A stretch of 64,000 nucleotides of DNA from Leptolyngbya boryana PCC 6306 (GCF_000353285.1 NZ_KB731324.1:2746577-2810576); one strand, 5' to 3'; counted from the stretch's first letter, positions 7,890 to 15,827 are shown. Notes: generated by a model from the letters alone, not told the origin. A program made the numbers and translations.

Positions 7890-8031
7890 AACCACTCATA
7901 ACCAATTCAGGCAGCTAGAACCAACTCAAACCAATTACAACCACTAACAAAGGACAAAAACAGGTAACTATGAATATTGTTCGGCAGCTAGAGCCAATCA
8001 CAACCAATCACAACCAATTTCAACCACTGGG
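7890..8031 (+). repeat. nine 10-bp iterons, candidate parC centromere
   Basis: Ten-base units of the type AACCAATYAC occur at 7890, 7900, 7919, 7929 and 7939, then at 7992, 8002, 8012 and 8022. Both blocks follow the word GGCAGCTAGARCCAA (7910 and 7983) and end in AACCACT. The second block lies inside the first codons of the ParM-like gene. Tandem short repeats beside an actin-type parM are the hallmark of type II partition centromeres, which also serve as the promoter operator. Confidence 0.65.
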
Positions 8032-9004
8032 TTTAGACATTGGCAACGGGGCAACAAAGTTTGTGATCGATGCCCGTGAAATCCTTATCCCGTCTTATGT
8101 TCATGCCATTCATGACATCGGTTCGACTGATCCAGAGTTGGGATTGGTTGAATATCTCGGAGGTGATCGAACAGACTTAATCGGCTCCAAATGGTTTGCT
8201 GGAAAATCAGCCGCTCAAGTTGCACCTTTAACTTTTCAGCGAGTCGTTGATGATGCAAAAGGCAAGATTAAATTTGCACTTCAACTGCTAACAGGCGCGA
8301 TCGAAACAATGCCTCATCAGTTGCGATGGAAGTTTGCGATCGTGCTTTCGTCCCAAGATTCACAAACGTTCGGGGATGAATTAGCCGATTCGGTGCAAGG
8401 TGTTCACAGCATCCGATTTCGAGGCTCTGACGTAACGCAGATTGAAATCGATGTGCTGTCAGTTGTTGAAGAAGGCATTGGAGCGATCGCCGTCGCCAGT
8501 GCTGACATTGATATCAAAGGAACAGTCATCGTGAACGACTTGGGGAACGGAACACTAATTGCGTCTGTGTTTCAGGGTGGAAAGCTCATCGATCGTAAAG
8601 TGATTCTGCGAGGCGTGGAACCGTTGATCGATGACATTGCCAACCACAAGGAAACCCGCAAAAAACTATCGACTCCAGCCAGAAAGGACTTGATTCGAGC
8701 AGGAATTGAGAACAAAACCTTCGACTATGGCAACGTCGCTGTGACTGGGTTCAACTTTGAGCAAATCTATCTTGCAGAACTTAAAGAGTGGATTGTTTCG
8801 GGCTTAGCTCAATTGCTCAAAGCGACCTCGGAATGGAGCGCTAACGCAGACGCTTCGATCGCCATTGGCGGCGGCGCACAACTGCCAAAAATCACGCCGT
8901 TGCTAGTTGCTAAGGGAATCACACCGATCGCTGATTCTCATTGGAGCAATGCGCGGGGATTGTTCAAATTGGCTCAACTGAAGTTGCAGAAAGGAGGCAA
9001 ATAG
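7970..9004 (+). CDS. ParM/StbA-like plasmid-segregation actin
   Basis: A 344-residue actin-fold ATPase that would polymerise into filaments pushing plasmid copies apart. The phosphate-1 loop is GLDIGNGATKF (residues 22-32), the phosphate-2 loop is VNDLGNGTLIASVFQGGK, and the adenosine motif is SIAIGGGAQLPKI near the C-terminus. AGG lies 8 nt before the ATG. About 20 N-terminal residues (EPITTNHNQFQP) are simply the translation of the 10-bp repeats, so the core fold begins after them. The small gene three bases downstream is the likely adaptor partner. Its presence argues that this DNA is or was a low-copy plasmid. Confidence 0.75.
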   Translation: MNIVRQLEPITTNHNQFQPLGLDIGNGATKFVIDAREILIPSYVHAIHDIGSTDPELGLVEYLGGDRTDLIGSKWFAGKSAAQVAPLTFQRVVDDAKGKIKFALQLLTGAIETMPHQLRWKFAIVLSSQDSQTFGDELADSVQGVHSIRFRGSDVTQIEIDVLSVVEEGIGAIAVASADIDIKGTVIVNDLGNGTLIASVFQGGKLIDRKVILRGVEPLIDDIANHKETRKKLSTPARKDLIRAGIENKTFDYGNVAVTGFNFEQIYLAELKEWIVSGLAQLLKATSEWSANADASIAIGGGAQLPKITPLLVAKGITPIADSHWSNARGLFKLAQLKLQKGGK

Positions 9005-9007
9005 AGC

Positions 9008-9223
9008 ATGAGAGCAACGATCAAGGCTTATCAGCGTGATTATGTTCGTCAGATTGGTTCATTGATGGGGACAGACGATCCGACTGAGATTATTTCTCGG
9101 ATCATTTCCGATCATCAAATGCGGTTGCTAGGTGTCTCTGTCCCAGAAATTCAGAATGATGCTGTGATGTCTCAGGGTAATAGTTCAGAAGTGGATGAGA
9201 GCCTGTTAGGACTACTTGGTTAA
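9008..9223 (+). CDS. small protein downstream of parM, candidate ParR-type adaptor
   Basis: A 71-residue protein starting MRATIKAYQRDYVRQIGSLM, three bases after the ParM-like gene. Its helical middle (PTEIISRIISDHQMRLLG) could belong to a small DNA-binding dimer, and the acidic tail DESLLGLLG could contact the filament. In type II systems the adaptor gene follows parM and binds the centromere. The assignment rests on position and size, not on a recognised motif. Confidence 0.45.
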   Translation: MRATIKAYQRDYVRQIGSLMGTDDPTEIISRIISDHQMRLLGVSVPEIQNDAVMSQGNSSEVDESLLGLLG

Positions 9224-9266
9224 TGAGCTTTGCTCAGACTGAATTTTCAAACTTGGAGAATCACCC

Positions 9267-9605
9267 ATGTCAGACACGTTTGAGCAAATCAAAGCTTTCT
9301 ATCGATCGCACTGGGAACAGCTTTCTATCTTCGATTTAAGTATGCTGGCTTCTCATTGTGCGATGAGCATTCCGACCGGGAACGCGATCGAGCTTTCCCA
9401 CTTTGACGGATTTATGCGCCGTAAAAAGTCGATTACGCCCTGTGATCGCACCGATGCAATTGAGGTTTTGAAGCTTGTCACTGATTTCTTAGCTGAGCGT
9501 CTGAAGTCAATGCCACAAGCAGAGATTGAAGAACTCGATCGAGTGCAGAGGGTATTGTTGCAAGCTTCCGAACTTCCAAAACGACTCGATAACCGAGATT
9601 TATGA
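9267..9605 (+). CDS. hypothetical protein, 112 aa
   Basis: A soluble, mostly helical protein starting MSDTFEQIKAFYRSHWEQLS. GGAG lies about 10 nt before the ATG. Its stop overlaps the next start as ATGA, so the two are translated together. Not recognised. Confidence 0.6.
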   Translation: MSDTFEQIKAFYRSHWEQLSIFDLSMLASHCAMSIPTGNAIELSHFDGFMRRKKSITPCDRTDAIEVLKLVTDFLAERLKSMPQAEIEELDRVQRVLLQASELPKRLDNRDL

Positions 9606-9832
9606 AAGTCGGTAATTTCGTTTATTGGCGCAAATGTCCAGGGCATTTATCACAATTTGCGAGAAACCAAGTCATTGAAGTTCAAGGCGATCGCGCTCGA
9701 CTGAGATTCTTTGCAACTTGGTGCAACATTGCAGATTTGCAAATCGTTGAGCCGACTGAAGATGAGCAGAAATTCTGCAAGCTCTACCACATGTCGATCA
9801 CGAACGATTGGGACGATTACGACGATTGGTAA
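9602..9832 (+). CDS. small acidic protein, possible SH3-like fold
   Basis: A 76-residue protein, beta-rich at the start (MKVGNFVYWRKC, then QVIEVQGDRARLRFF), as in small KOW/SH3-like barrels, with a very acidic tail (NDWDDYDDW). It overlaps the upstream gene by 4 nt (ATGA). The specific function is unknown. Confidence 0.55.
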   Translation: MKVGNFVYWRKCPGHLSQFARNQVIEVQGDRARLRFFATWCNIADLQIVEPTEDEQKFCKLYHMSITNDWDDYDDW

Positions 9833-9922
9833 TCAGCACATCAAAAACCGATCGCTCCTACTTTGGACGGCGAAGCGATCGGCTTATCCATCCAAACTAC
9901 TGAATTCAGAGGATTTTTCATT

Positions 9923-10063
9923 ATGGATCGAGTCGGGATTTTCGCGGGAATTGCTGCACTTTGTCTCGGAGCAGGAATCACGATTTCACTAATTGGACAG
10001 CCTCAACAACATCAAGTACCGAGAGATCGACCAGCAATCACAGATTTCAACCAATATCGATAG
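9923..10063 (+). CDS. 46-aa single-pass membrane protein
   Basis: The ATG at 9923 follows AGAGGA at a good distance. Residues 4-25 (VGIFAGIAALCLGAGITISL) form one transmembrane helix, followed by a short polar tail. It is twelve bases before the next membrane-anchored gene, so it is likely part of the same envelope-spanning assembly. No family is recognised. Confidence 0.55.
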   Translation: MDRVGIFAGIAALCLGAGITISLIGQPQQHQVPRDRPAITDFNQYR

Positions 10064-10074
10064 GAGGAATCGCC

Positions 10075-10623
10075 ATGAGACAAGACGATATTCAAGAATG
10101 GCTCGGTGAGAACTGGCTAGGGATTGCGATCGGCGGCATTTCCACGATCGTTCTAGCAACTCAAATCCCTTCAATTCAGGACACGATTCAGCGCAATCAA
10201 TCCGTTGCACAAGCCAACAAAGCGAGACTTGAAGAGAATCAGAAGCTGGAAGCTCAAAAGCTGACATTACAAGCGTCTGAAGACATCGCGAACGAGCGCT
10301 ATGACAAGGGATGCGAGGTAATCGTAACCCTGCAAAATCAGAGGATTGCAACCACGATCCAGGAAGGACAGCCGATCGTATCGGGAGCCTACTCGCATCT
10401 CTATCAAAACTCGAATCGTCCCCTGAATCCGCTTCACTTCGTCGGTCGAGATGTCACCGTTTGCGACTTGTACGGAACAACAGCAGTCATGCAGCTAGAC
10501 CCTAGTAAAAAGTATGCCGTAGCAGGCGCGATCGCTGTGACCCGAGATCGCACCCGAATGAACAAAGCTCAACAACGGATGAAAGGGTTAGAGCGTCCCA
10601 ACTTCAAAACGAGCAATAAGTAG
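10075..10623 (+). CDS. membrane-anchored hypothetical protein, 182 aa
   Basis: The start at 10075 (MRQDDIQEWLGENWLG) has a GGAGGA site. A transmembrane helix (IAIGGISTIVLATQI) is followed by a coiled coil (about residues 40-75, rich in Q/E/K) and a beta-rich C-terminal domain with two Cys. The layout is of a bitopic protein with an extracytoplasmic domain. It sits between a 46-aa membrane protein and a polytopic one upstream of the FtsK/HerA-like ATPase, which suggests a transfer or secretion complex, but no known component is recognised. Confidence 0.6.
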   Translation: MRQDDIQEWLGENWLGIAIGGISTIVLATQIPSIQDTIQRNQSVAQANKARLEENQKLEAQKLTLQASEDIANERYDKGCEVIVTLQNQRIATTIQEGQPIVSGAYSHLYQNSNRPLNPLHFVGRDVTVCDLYGTTAVMQLDPSKKYAVAGAIAVTRDRTRMNKAQQRMKGLERPNFKTSNK

Positions 10624-10627
10624 CAGA

Positions 10628-10651
10628 AAAGCAGGGGTTAAGCCCTGCTTT
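10628..10651 (+). terminator. stem-loop after the 182-aa gene
   Basis: AAAGCAGGG (10628..10636) pairs perfectly with CCCTGCTTT (10643..10651). The T-run is short (TTTCC), so it may be an attenuator or RNA stabiliser more than a full terminator. Confidence 0.5.
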
Positions 10652-10698
10652 CCATCGGTGCATTTGCTTCTCAAGTCAAATTACAACCATCGACCATC

Positions 10699-11382
10699 AT
10701 GACACAGACGAATCCTAAGCCTGATTGGAAAACTCGCATGAAAGACGGAATCGCAGACAATGACAATCCTTGGCTGATGTTAGTAGCGATCGTCATTTTT
10801 GCAATTCTCATTGCTCTGGCGTTGAAATTGATTCAGGTGAATCTTGCACCTTACATCAAGGTGATGGGAATGCCTGACTTCAAACCGTCCAACATTCCGA
10901 TCGTCGGTTGGGGATACGATGTCCTGACCCTGCTTTATGTGGCAACCGGAGCCGTAATTTTATGGTTTCTCATCAACCTTGCTCAAGTCGTTTGGATTCT
11001 GATCGCCCTGGATCGACGAGCGCATCGAACCGCAGTCAGAGAAAGTAAAAAAGAAGCTGCACTACAAGGAAACCAGTACGAATCAGATGGACAAGTCCGC
11101 AAACTCAAGAAACGAGCAACACGGGTTCCATTCTTTTTTATTGCCGCTAGTGGCTGGATTGCTCTTGTCGCGTTCGTTGCAGAGTTTCTGATCAATCTCA
11201 AAGCTTATCCACCGATCAGAAGTTGGAATGCGTTTATCGCTGGATTGACGATCGGGGATCTCAGCCCAATCGATATGAATCAAGTCATGCAAATCCTGTG
11301 GGGATGTTTCAGTACTGAGCTTGTCATCATTGCGCTGATTGTCGTGGGGCAATGGATTTGGAGCCACAAGAACGCTGACTAA
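10699..11382 (+). CDS. polytopic membrane protein, 227 aa
   Basis: Four hydrophobic helices are visible: about residues 25-48, 73-98, 145-168 and 200-222. The cytoplasmic loop between the second and third is basic (RRAHRTAVRESKKEAALQ). It lies just upstream of the FtsK/HerA-like ATPase and could be its membrane partner, as in conjugative coupling complexes; this is inferred from order only. A 29-bp upstream sequence (from 10660) is repeated before the ATPase gene (from 11417). Confidence 0.6.
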   Translation: MTQTNPKPDWKTRMKDGIADNDNPWLMLVAIVIFAILIALALKLIQVNLAPYIKVMGMPDFKPSNIPIVGWGYDVLTLLYVATGAVILWFLINLAQVVWILIALDRRAHRTAVRESKKEAALQGNQYESDGQVRKLKKRATRVPFFFIAASGWIALVAFVAEFLINLKAYPPIRSWNAFIAGLTIGDLSPIDMNQVMQILWGCFSTELVIIALIVVGQWIWSHKNAD

Positions 11383-11458
11383 TCAAGTTTGTGATGGCAT
11401 CGATTCAAGATGCCTCTGCATTTGCTTCTCAATCCAATTGCAACACGGAGGGATAATC

Positions 11459-13078
11459 ATGTTTCTGTTCAATGATCCGGCAGAAGTCACCGATATTGAG
11501 CTAGTTCACGATCGCGCATTGCCCACTGAAACGAGTGTAGGGATTCCCTTGGCGACAACTGTCATTCTCGGAGTCGGGGGATTTGTTCTGACGGCTAATC
11601 CCGTTGTCGGGGGTGCATTAGCAGCGTTTCCTGCTTATGCCATGTTCAAAAAATTTAAGAAAAACTGGAAGGATAACGCCTTCGAGCGTCGGAATCCTGG
11701 ATATGTCGCCCATCTCATCAAAACCGATGCAGACATGATCATCTGGATTGAGCATCACGGAGTGGATGAAGTGCGATCGCAATTATTGACGGCGCTGAAA
11801 CATCGGCAGAAGTTAACAAGCTGTGCGAAAAGGACGCTCCATGCACTTTGTCCTGAATCCGAATTGCCACCGAAACGAGTTGAACAATTCCTATCGGCTC
11901 AACCTGCCCTACCTGCAACTGAAGGCGTTCGGATTACGACTCAGCTTGGTGAACCCAGTGCGATTAATGTTCCTGCTCAGTCGGTTCAAGAAGGCGTTCC
12001 GATCCCAAAGTCTATCTGTGACCATTACCTATCTGATTTGCGATCGACCTTCCTGTGTGCGCCACCGCGCACAGGTAAAGGGATTCTCGCGGCTCAATTG
12101 ATGCAAGGCTTCAAAGAACGGTTTCCGAAAGGGTGCTTGCTCACCTGCACGATTAAGCAATTCGCGGGTGAGAACTGGTACTGGAGCTACTCAGACGCTC
12201 ATCTGAATCCAGAGACTAAAACGCCGGATCAACAACTTGCAGCCGCACGGGACATCTTCAACCTGATCAACTTCTGGGAGGCGAGACAATCGAGTGCTGA
12301 TCAGCCCTGCCTACTGGTGATTGATGAGATTCGCGACACGCTGAATCTCATCGGATCAATCCCGATGAATGCGGTTAGCTCTGATTATGCCGAGTCGAAG
12401 AAAACATTCGGGGAATGGATGCTAGGGGCTGCAATCAGTTCTGCAACGCTCAACCAATGTCACCACCGATTCATGCTGATCATTTCCCCAGTCGTTAGTC
12501 TTGCTGGACTCGGAGGCATCAAGGGAGTGAGTAAAGACGCACTCGGCTCATTTGTCGGAATCACGCTTGCAGCACCCAAAGCAATGCAATTTGCAACGGG
12601 GGATAATGGCACATTCAGCGCACCCAGAATCGACCCAAATGATCCAAGATTCCTGAATTGTCATGCACTGGCGTATTGCAAAAATGACAAGCAATGGTAT
12701 CCGATCGAGTCGATTCCTAAAGCTGCATTAGACAAGTTAGCAAACTCGAATCCAACTCTAAAAAAGTGGAATTCCGTTAACCTCAATCCGCGCGTTCACC
12801 TCGAAAAAAGTTGGACAGTTGAGAGTGACTTTAAGCATGAAGTCATTGCAGTCGTAGAAGATAGCGACGCTGGTAATGGAGAGCTTGAAATCAGAACGGA
12901 AATCAAGCGCTTTTTATTGGCAAATGGCGAAGGCTCTAAACCTCGTGACCTTTCTAATAAAGCGCGATCGCCCGTCCGTAAAATGCCTGTTGAAGAAATC
13001 AAGCTTTATCTCGATGTGATGACACTGGAAGATGAAATCTACGAGGTTGATGGAACGTTTTTCGCTAACAGTAATTAG
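11459..13078 (+). CDS. membrane-anchored FtsK/HerA-like P-loop ATPase
   Basis: A 539-residue protein starting at the ATG at 11459, with GGAGGG 8 nt upstream. Residues about 28-65 are hydrophobic (two helices), then a basic stretch (FKKFKKNWK). The ATPase core has Walker A CAPPRTGKG near residue 204 and Walker B CLLVIDEI near 287. This size and layout suit DNA pumps or coupling proteins (TraD/VirD4, FtsK, HerA-type) of mobile elements. A role in moving element DNA through a membrane is inferred; no relaxase or other type IV secretion gene is visible in the window. Confidence 0.65.
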   Translation: MFLFNDPAEVTDIELVHDRALPTETSVGIPLATTVILGVGGFVLTANPVVGGALAAFPAYAMFKKFKKNWKDNAFERRNPGYVAHLIKTDADMIIWIEHHGVDEVRSQLLTALKHRQKLTSCAKRTLHALCPESELPPKRVEQFLSAQPALPATEGVRITTQLGEPSAINVPAQSVQEGVPIPKSICDHYLSDLRSTFLCAPPRTGKGILAAQLMQGFKERFPKGCLLTCTIKQFAGENWYWSYSDAHLNPETKTPDQQLAAARDIFNLINFWEARQSSADQPCLLVIDEIRDTLNLIGSIPMNAVSSDYAESKKTFGEWMLGAAISSATLNQCHHRFMLIISPVVSLAGLGGIKGVSKDALGSFVGITLAAPKAMQFATGDNGTFSAPRIDPNDPRFLNCHALAYCKNDKQWYPIESIPKAALDKLANSNPTLKKWNSVNLNPRVHLEKSWTVESDFKHEVIAVVEDSDAGNGELEIRTEIKRFLLANGEGSKPRDLSNKARSPVRKMPVEEIKLYLDVMTLEDEIYEVDGTFFANSN

Positions 13079-13082
13079 CCTC

Positions 13083-13222
13083 TGTAGCAGCCTGTAGCAT
13101 GTAGCGAAAATATTCGTGTAGCAGAGCGTAGCAACGACGCTACAGATGCTACAGCCCCTTGCTACAGTGCTACAGCTTGCTACATGCTACAGTGCTACAC
13201 CCCAAAATGCTACAACGCTACA
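13083..13222. repeat. dense array of TGTAGC / GCTACA hexamers
   Basis: Within 140 bp there are four TGTAGC plus one CGTAGC on the left (13083, 13093, 13100, 13117, 13127) and nine GCTACA on the right (13139, 13148, 13161, 13169, 13179, 13186, 13194, 13209, 13217). The two blocks have opposite orientation and point at each other across 13132..13139. Such polarity suggests an iteron origin, centromere, oriT-like site or multi-site operator. It lies between the ATPase and the HicA-like gene. Confidence 0.75.
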
Positions 13223-13263
13223 CTCTACAAATGCGCAATCAAACTATCAGCAAATACTCAACT

Positions 13264-13437
13264 ATGCACCACAATTTCAAACAGAAGCTAGCCGCTAAAG
13301 GCTGGCAATTTCTACGCAACGGCAAAGGCTCACATCAACTCTGGCAGCATCCAGAGCGCGGTGTTATTTCGATATCGGTTCGAGCAGGAAGAATGCAGAT
13401 CGCGCGATCCGTTGAACGCAAATTATTTGGACTCTGA
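13264..13437 (+). CDS. HicA-like toxin
   Basis: A 57-residue protein starting MHHNFKQKLAAKGWQFLRNG and continuing with GSHQLWQHPERGVISISVRAGR. This is the compact double-stranded-RNA-binding-like fold of HicA mRNA interferases, with the Gly-Ser-His catalytic motif. An upstream ATG (13159) is rejected because that extension only translates the GCTACA repeats. The next gene starts 2 nt downstream but does not look like HicB, so the antitoxin is either atypical or missing. The repeat array in front may be its operator. Confidence 0.65.
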   Translation: MHHNFKQKLAAKGWQFLRNGKGSHQLWQHPERGVISISVRAGRMQIARSVERKLFGL

Positions 13438-13439
13438 AA

Positions 13440-13730
13440 ATGAAACTCTCTGAACTTTTGAATCAATTACTCGATCGAGGCTTCAATCCTGAAATTCTCA
13501 GCAGTGGAGAGATACTTTGCCGCATTAATCTGGATTATGCAAGTTTCGGCTTTACCCTCATTCTCGGTGAATTTATTCGCTGCATTGCTTGGAGTACTTA
13601 CGCTGGACAGAGTTACTTCGATCGCATCTTTCCCGATTTGGAGCAAGCGATTTTTGCGGCACAAATGACGGCAGTTTTTGACGATGCCAGACTGACTGAA
13701 GCGATCGCGCATATCGGAGGAAAATTGTGA
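13440..13730 (+). CDS. hypothetical protein next to HicA-like gene
   Basis: A 96-residue protein starting MKLSELLNQLLDRGFNPEIL, with a hydrophobic beta centre (FGFTLILGEFIRCIAW). It lies 2 nt after the HicA-like gene, the usual antitoxin position, but no RHH or Xre domain typical of HicB is seen. Its stop overlaps the next ATG (TGATG). Confidence 0.55.
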   Translation: MKLSELLNQLLDRGFNPEILSSGEILCRINLDYASFGFTLILGEFIRCIAWSTYAGQSYFDRIFPDLEQAIFAAQMTAVFDDARLTEAIAHIGGKL

Positions 13731-14062
13731 TGCAAGTGGCAGCTTATTTTGTTTCAGAGAACGATCTCTTTTGCCAAATTGGGGTTGAGTTCAGCGCACG
13801 ATCTCGATCTGGCAATTCGCACAATTTCTTCTGGGTTCCACCATACAAAGAAAACCCAGAATGCTTATTCAAGTGGGTTCCAATGTACGGGCGATTGATC
13901 CGAACTGGCGTATGGAAAGAGTTGTCGATCGAATCTGCTCTGCCATCCAAAAGGCGAATCCAGGTTAAAGAGTTTTGGCAAGCTCAAGAAGATGTCGGAC
14001 TATGGATCGCTCACTCAAAACAGTTGACTAATTTGAACGTCAATCTTAGAACATCTGCATAA
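13730..14062 (+). CDS. hypothetical protein, 110 aa
   Basis: A beta-rich protein (MQVAAYFVSENDLFCQIGVE at its start) beginning at the ATG that overlaps the previous stop. Aromatic-rich NFFWVPPYKEN in the middle. Not recognised. It ends the plus-strand operon, just before a strong terminator. Confidence 0.55.
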   Translation: MQVAAYFVSENDLFCQIGVEFSARSRSGNSHNFFWVPPYKENPECLFKWVPMYGRLIRTGVWKELSIESALPSKRRIQVKEFWQAQEDVGLWIAHSKQLTNLNVNLRTSA

Positions 14063-14065
14063 ATC

Positions 14066-14107
14066 AATCCCGGAGATCGCATTCCAACGATCGCCGGGAT
14101 TTTCGTT
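14066..14107 (+). terminator. strong intrinsic terminator
   Basis: AATCCCGG then GATCG pairs with CGATC then CCGGGATT across a loop CATTCCAA, with one mismatch in 14 bp, followed by TTTTCGTTT. It lies four bases after the stop of the 110-aa gene. Confidence 0.8.
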
Positions 14108-14142
14108 TGTCAATGAGCGCGTTAACCCAAGATTTGATCTAA

Positions 14143-14296
14143 GAGGATGTCTGAGAAGACAATGAAATAGGAAAGATCTCAAAACGATAGGCTGTCAATT
14201 AGAACAAAACACGACAGCATTCTGAGATTTTTTCTATGTCGCGAACATTCGATTGATGCTACGTTGTTTGGATTAATAGTCTTTTCAGACATCCTC
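14143..14296. mobile_element. 154-bp MITE with IS5-like ends
   Basis: Terminal inverted repeats GAGGATGTCTGAGAAGAC (left) and its complement ending CATCCTC (right) match at 17 of 18 bases. Both ends are flanked by TAA (14140..14142 and 14297..14299), a 3-bp target duplication of the TNA type made by the IS1031 branch of IS5. There is no coding capacity, so it would need a transposase in trans. Confidence 0.75.
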
Positions 14297-14308
14297 TAAA
14301 ATAATCAG

Positions 14309-14345
14309 CCAGATCGCTGGAAAGAGCGATCTGGCTTTGTTGTTC
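14309..14345 (+). terminator. 10-bp perfect hairpin with T-rich tail
   Basis: CCAGATCGCT (14309..14318) pairs with AGCGATCTGG (14325..14334), followed by CTTTGTTGTT. It lies immediately beyond the MITE and may originally have served the 13.3-14.1 kb operon. Confidence 0.55.
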
Positions 14346-14400
14346 ACGGATAATCATTTAGAGAGCCATCAGTTTGGATAGCTTATCCAGGCCCCAAACT

Positions 14401-14874
14401 CTAAATAAATTGGGCAATGAAATCGACTACGATCTTTGTCGCAGAATCGCAGAGGACAACATTAGATCCAATGACAACCAACTCATACTGAGCCGGAATA
14501 TTGAGGTATGTGTTAACTGTTTTAGGCAAAATCACTTTTTTAGCAATGCCAGGGGGCAAGCCTTTCCCACGAGCTAACCGCTTTTGAATTCCACGGGGCA
14601 GGGAAGAAATTTGGCTAGCGACCAAATTACGAGTGCTGACATTCAGAACATCATTGCGGATCACTCGGCCGCTGAGCAGCGCTGTTAACTGGGTTCGTTG
14701 TTCGGAAGAAAAAGAAAGTGTAGTGGTTTGGGTAGAAGACGTAGTGGGGTGCACTAGGATTGATTGTTCACCTTTTTTGCCCTTGCTAGGTTTTGCCTCA
14801 GCAGCAGGAATGCACAAGCTGCTCAAAATGGCGGCTCCTAATAATACCGCTGTAAATTGTTTCCAAGTTGCCAT
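14401..14874 (-). CDS. secreted RcnB/CigR-like protein
   Basis: The ATG at 14874 gives a clear signal peptide (MATWKQFTAVLLGAAILSSL, cleavage near AEA). After a Ser/Thr-rich linker the C-terminal half has the repeated LP-P/R-GI-K-L pattern (LPRGIQKRLARGKGLPPGIA) and ends in a beta motif (YELVVIGSNVVLCDSATKIV). This matches small periplasmic proteins of the RcnB/CigR type, whose roles are in envelope or metal homeostasis. It probably acts in the periplasm. It lies between the MITE and a lone IS end, so it may have been moved or isolated by IS activity. Confidence 0.6.
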   Translation of the reverse strand: MATWKQFTAVLLGAAILSSLCIPAAEAKPSKGKKGEQSILVHPTTSSTQTTTLSFSSEQRTQLTALLSGRVIRNDVLNVSTRNLVASQISSLPRGIQKRLARGKGLPPGIAKKVILPKTVNTYLNIPAQYELVVIGSNVVLCDSATKIVVDFIAQFI

Positions 14875-15111
14875 AATTCTTTTTCTCAGCAATAAGGTGA
14901 ATAATTTCAGGCGTGTTTGACTTGTTTAGAAACACCCTAAGAATTAACTACGCTCAAAGACACCATGTAGTTGGTATAGTTCCCTCTTTTTTAGTGATAA
15001 TTACTGCTCAAAATTGTGATCTAAATCAACGACTTTATCCACATCTAATGTACGGCTTTGGCTCAGAATCAGAAGCCAAATTGAAGGGTATTGCAGCAGC
15101 TTTTCTGCTCC

Positions 15112-15126
15112 TCAGACATCCTCTAA
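15112..15126. mobile_element. solitary IS5-like terminal repeat
   Basis: TCAGACATCCTC followed by TAA at 15112..15126 is identical to the right end plus target site of the MITE at 14296. No matching left end is adjacent; the nearest left end in the correct orientation is the MITE's at 14143. It is either a one-ended remnant or the outer end of a 981-bp composite (14143..15123). Confidence 0.55.
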
Positions 15127-15594
15127 GGGAAATGGATAATCTCGTCCCATCGTTCTCTGTGTGCTGTTTCTGAAAAATTCGGCTTCTGCCCACGCCATTA
15201 GGAAAATAGCTGGTCCATCTTTTTTGTGAAGAACGCAGGGCAATCGATCGAGCTTAATGCCCAAACTAAGACTAGGCTTCTGTTTCAATTCATATTGTTT
15301 TTCGTTGATCGATTGACTAAGCGTTTCAAATTCAGTCATCAGTTTGAACAATTTCCGGCTGTTTTCGTTGATGCGATCGCCCAGTTCTCGCAACCGATGC
15401 ACATCTTCACCCAAATCAATTTCGACCTGCTTCAACCGTTCTTGCTCTCGGAGTGTGGCGAGTTGTGATTCGATGCGCCGTTTTTGGGTTTCACCCTCAG
15501 CAATGCGCGATCGTATTTCTTGCTCACTGGACTGATCGGCGGCGAGTTCGGCGATCGTTGCCTGCAATTCTTTCTCAAGTTCAGCAATTTTCAT
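15112..15594 (-). CDS. coiled-coil protein, C-terminus supplied by IS end
   Basis: A 160-residue protein; residues 1-105 form a long coiled coil (MKIAELEKELQATIAELAAD at the start). The C-terminal domain (GIKLDRLPCVLHKKDGPAIF) is globular. The last three residues and stop (E-D-V-TGA) are read from the inverted repeat of the IS remnant, so the native C-terminus has probably been cut off. Function unknown. It is divergent from the methyltransferase-nuclease gene. Confidence 0.55.
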   Translation of the reverse strand: MKIAELEKELQATIAELAADQSSEQEIRSRIAEGETQKRRIESQLATLREQERLKQVEIDLGEDVHRLRELGDRINENSRKLFKLMTEFETLSQSINEKQYELKQKPSLSLGIKLDRLPCVLHKKDGPAIFLMAWAEAEFFRNSTQRTMGRDYPFPLEDV

Positions 15595-15827
15595 TTTGAA
15601 GTCATTTCAAAAACATGTGTTCTATTCTGAACCAATTTAAGAGAAGGCGATCGCTGTCCTGTTCTCAGTATTAATGCCTGATCAATCCTGTGTACTAAAG
15701 CATAAGTACGTAGGGTAAAGGATTTACAATCAAATTAAATATTTTCAGTAAAGATACGCAAAACCTTAGTGATAAGAGATGAGAGACACGAATTGACGAA
15801 CAGCCCTCAAAGCCCCTGAGTCTTGCT

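Noticed and set aside
13159-13263. Longer start for the HicA-like gene
   Set aside because: The extension merely translates the GCTACA repeats; the core fold begins at 13264.
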